This document shows, one piece after another, positions 63,101 through 64,000 of a stretch of 64,000 nt of DNA; within the stretch, counting starts at the first letter, position 1; the number at the start of each line of letters is the position of its first letter. Source of the DNA: Bacteroidales bacterium (GTDB lineage Bacteria > Bacteroidota > Bacteroidia > Bacteroidales > UBA1402); contig JAFUIP010000015.1 in assembly GCA_017468435.1 (NCBI GenBank), positions 144,213-208,212 of the forward strand, read 5' to 3'. Below the pieces are notes generated by a model. That model saw only the letters and a list, made by a program, of their open reading frames with translations. It had not been told where the DNA came from and made no database searches. The translations under genes were made by a program, and so were the position numbers.

Positions 63101-63814
63101 GGCGACCGAGAAATGGCTTACAGTCTCTACTTGGCCGGCTTCGATGTGAAAGACGTTCACATGACCGACCTTATGTCGGGTCGCGAAACCTTGGAAGATG
63201 TCAACATGATTGTTTTCGTGGGCGGATTCTCCAACTCCGATGTACTTGGCTCTGCCAAGGGTTGGGCCGGCGGCTTCCTCTTCAACGAAACTGCCAAGAA
63301 GACTTTGGATGCTTTCTATCAGCGCAAAGACACTTTGAGCCTCGGTATCTGTAATGGTTGTCAGTGTATGGTAGCTTTGGGTCTGCTCTATCCCGAACAT
63401 GAACAACAGCCCGAAATGCTCCACAATAATTCTCACAAGTTCGAGTCTGAATTCGTGAGCGTGCAGATTCCCGAAAACCATTCTGTCATGTTCAAGTCTT
63501 TGGCCGGTAGCAAATTGGGTATCTGGGTAGCTCACGGCGAAGGAAAGTTCAAGTTGCCTTACAGCGAAGACCAATATCATATCGTGGCTAAGTACAACTA
63601 CAGCGCATATCCTGCCAACCCCAATGGCTCAGCCTACGATTGTGCTGCCATTTGCTCGGCTGACGGACGCCACCTGGCCATGATGCCTCACTTGGAAAGA
63701 GCCATCTTCCCCTGGCAATGGGCTCAATATCCGGAAGATCGTCTGCACAACGACGAAGTTTCTCCTTGGATCGAAGCCTTTGTCAATGCCCGCGAATGGA
63801 TTGAAAAACAATAA
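60113..63814 (+). CDS. purL: Phosphoribosylformylglycinamidine synthase (FGAR amidotransferase)
   Basis: 1233 aa from the ATG at 60113 (MIQFFKTKENSVLAVECAQV); a TTG further up coincides with the -33 element. Large fused PurL as in E. coli: PurS-like N-terminal part, FGAM synthase domains with QVNSEHCRHKIFNG near 181-194 and AETHNFPTTVEPFNGAATGT near 246-265, and a C-terminal class I glutamine amidotransferase with the nucleophile Cys in LSLGICNGCQCMVALGL near 1075-1091. It converts FGAR to FGAM with glutamine and ATP in purine synthesis. Confidence 0.97.
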   Translation: MIQFFKTKENSVLAVECAQVFSAKDIEKLTWLFSGAAALEDKSLEGIFIGPRREMITPWSTNAVEITMNLGLTGISRIEEYFPVDTADAEHDPMLQRVYKGLDQEIFTIDKQADPIVYIEDIAAYNLQEGLALSQQEIDYLNSVAKKLGRSLTDSEVFGFSQVNSEHCRHKIFNGVYIIDGEEKPSSLFKLIKKTSEMNPNRLVSAYKDNVAFNEGPVIEQFAPATNDKADYFEIKDIQSVISLKAETHNFPTTVEPFNGAATGTGGEIRDRLGGGKASLPIAGTAVYMTSYPRNKKDHACENGMKERSWLYQTPEQILIKASNGASDFGNKFGQPLICGSLLTFEHEENDKKFAYDKVIMLAGGVGFGNKKDAIKGEPTPGQKIVIMGGDNYRIGMGGGAVSSVETGQYSNAIELNAVQRANPEMQKRVSNVIRAMTEADVNPIVSIHDHGAGGHLNCLSELVEATGGKIDMDALPVGDPTLSAKEIIGNESQERMGLVVDEKDIDLLRNIAERERAPFYVVGETTGDMQFVFENKQGEHPINIALEDMFGKPPRTVITDHSVVETYDAPKYDQEQLETYLKDVLSLEAVACKDWLTNKVDRSVTGKVARQQCAGDIQLPVCDLGVVALDYRGKAGIATSIGHAPQAALADPAAGSVLAIAESLTNIVWAPLSEQLKSVSLSANWMWPCKNEGEDARLYKAVQAASDFAIALGINIPTGKDSLSMTQKYGQDKVFSPGTVIISAGAEVSDVKKVITPVLSQHRNYPLYYIDFSADELKLGGSAFAQSLNKIGQDVPCVKDAEYFKRAFNAVQEMVDKGMLAAGHDVSAGGLVTALLEMCFPNTHGGLNICLDEMAAAMGAEDDLVKVLFAENPAVLIQAKNAAEAEALMSQAGLRYFRLGNVSGERKLSIVAQEEVFKFDIDVLRDIWYEPSYLLERKQAAGNCPEERFKNYKNQPLLTQFNADFSGKLAQYGISADRRSKSGVKAAIIREKGVNGDREMAYSLYLAGFDVKDVHMTDLMSGRETLEDVNMIVFVGGFSNSDVLGSAKGWAGGFLFNETAKKTLDAFYQRKDTLSLGICNGCQCMVALGLLYPEHEQQPEMLHNNSHKFESEFVSVQIPENHSVMFKSLAGSKLGIWVAHGEGKFKLPYSEDQYHIVAKYNYSAYPANPNGSAYDCAAICSADGRHLAMMPHLERAIFPWQWAQYPEDRLHNDEVSPWIEAFVNAREWIEKQ

Positions 63815-63865
63815 TTTCGCACCTACGCGACATCAAAGAAGAAATGCTCGGAGACTCAAGTGACA

Positions 63866-63900
63866 TGAACCCCGAAAGTTAGACAAAAAACTTTCGGGGT
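63866..63900 (+). repeat. Left terminal repeat of an IS3-like element, also a hairpin
   Basis: TGAACCCCGAAAGTTAGAC has the TG-start form of IS3/IS150-type ends. CCCCGAAAGT (63870-63879) pairs perfectly with ACTTTCGGGG (63890-63899), followed by TTTTG, so it can also act as a terminator after purL (52 bases from its stop) and stop transcription into the transposase gene. Confidence 0.6.
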
Positions 63901-63906
63901 TTTGTT

Positions 63907-64000
63907 ATGTCTAAAAAGTATAAGAAACATGGCTATGCAGAAAGGCTAAAGTATATGCATATGTTAGAGAATGGATTTAGCCGAACATATATTGAGAAGC
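63907..64000 (+). mobile_element. Start of an insertion sequence transposase gene (IS3-like orfA), cut by the window end
   Basis: ATG at 63907 followed by an open frame reading MSKKYKKHGYAERLKYMHML and ENGFSRTYIEK to the end of the window. The short basic start and helix-turn-helix-like segment fit OrfA of IS3/IS150-type elements. The rest of the element lies outside, so family and intactness cannot be settled. Confidence 0.6.

Overview
The window is a chromosomal segment of a Bacteroidales bacterium (Bacteroides/Prevotella relatives), with coding GC near 47-48%. Signs of this are the SurA-like triplet next to an OstA-like protein, mutL and an RNase R gene; a 7TM-HD phosphodiesterase beside gltX; SPOR, YfhO, imelysin and DUF1111 proteins; GH105; and many promoters of the Bacteroidota form TTG-N19/20-TAnnTTTG. 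No rRNA or tRNA gene was seen.

Bases 1-8.7 kb (+) form an envelope and repair operon: the end of one SurA-like isomerase, a SurA-N-like protein, a full SurA-like PPIase, an OstA/LptA-like protein, a small membrane protein, mutL, and an RNase R that lacks its N-terminal cold-shock domains. ahcY follows, then a surface-polysaccharide locus (10.3-20.7 kb): a seven-gene minus-strand operon (flippase, pyruvyl transferase, FrhB-like protein, GT2, TarI/IspD-like cytidylyltransferase, CDP-glycerol-type polyol-phosphate transferase, acyltransferase) flanked by plus-strand glycosyltransferases. YfhO, waaA and gltX form a minus operon to 26 kb.

From 26 to 46 kb lie housekeeping and metabolic genes: a PgpH-like phosphodiesterase, the operon SPOR/folE/hydroxyacid dehydrogenase/TlpA-like, mdh, a GH105 lipoprotein, an MBL hydrolase with a two-subunit ThrE-like exporter and a stand-alone MetH-activation-like protein, a CcsBA/DUF1111/imelysin/porin operon probably linked to iron or heme, an iron-containing alcohol dehydrogenase, a GNAT and a CyuA-family enzyme.

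From 46.0 to 53.9 kb the DNA becomes accessory: AT-rich genes, a three-gene DUF3791/DUF3990/DUF3791 module resembling a toxin-antitoxin, a frameshifted hydrolase, and an island where a 152-aa protein, an outer-membrane protein and an Abi_2 (HEPN) defence protein are separated by three copies of a repeat. The repeat carries the 3' end of the 152-aa gene, a minus-strand intrinsic terminator and, in two copies, a minus-strand TATCTTTG element, so it may encode a small RNA. The third copy runs into about 120-bp palindromic repeats whose central hairpin shows compensatory changes.

From 53.9 to 60.1 kb two divergent transcription units encode three UroD/MtaA-superfamily proteins, a hexuronate-type MFS permease, a rhamnose-mutarotase-like protein and a FucP-like symporter: a coherent but functionally unassigned sugar/one-carbon cluster. 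purL and the left end of an IS3-like element close the window.
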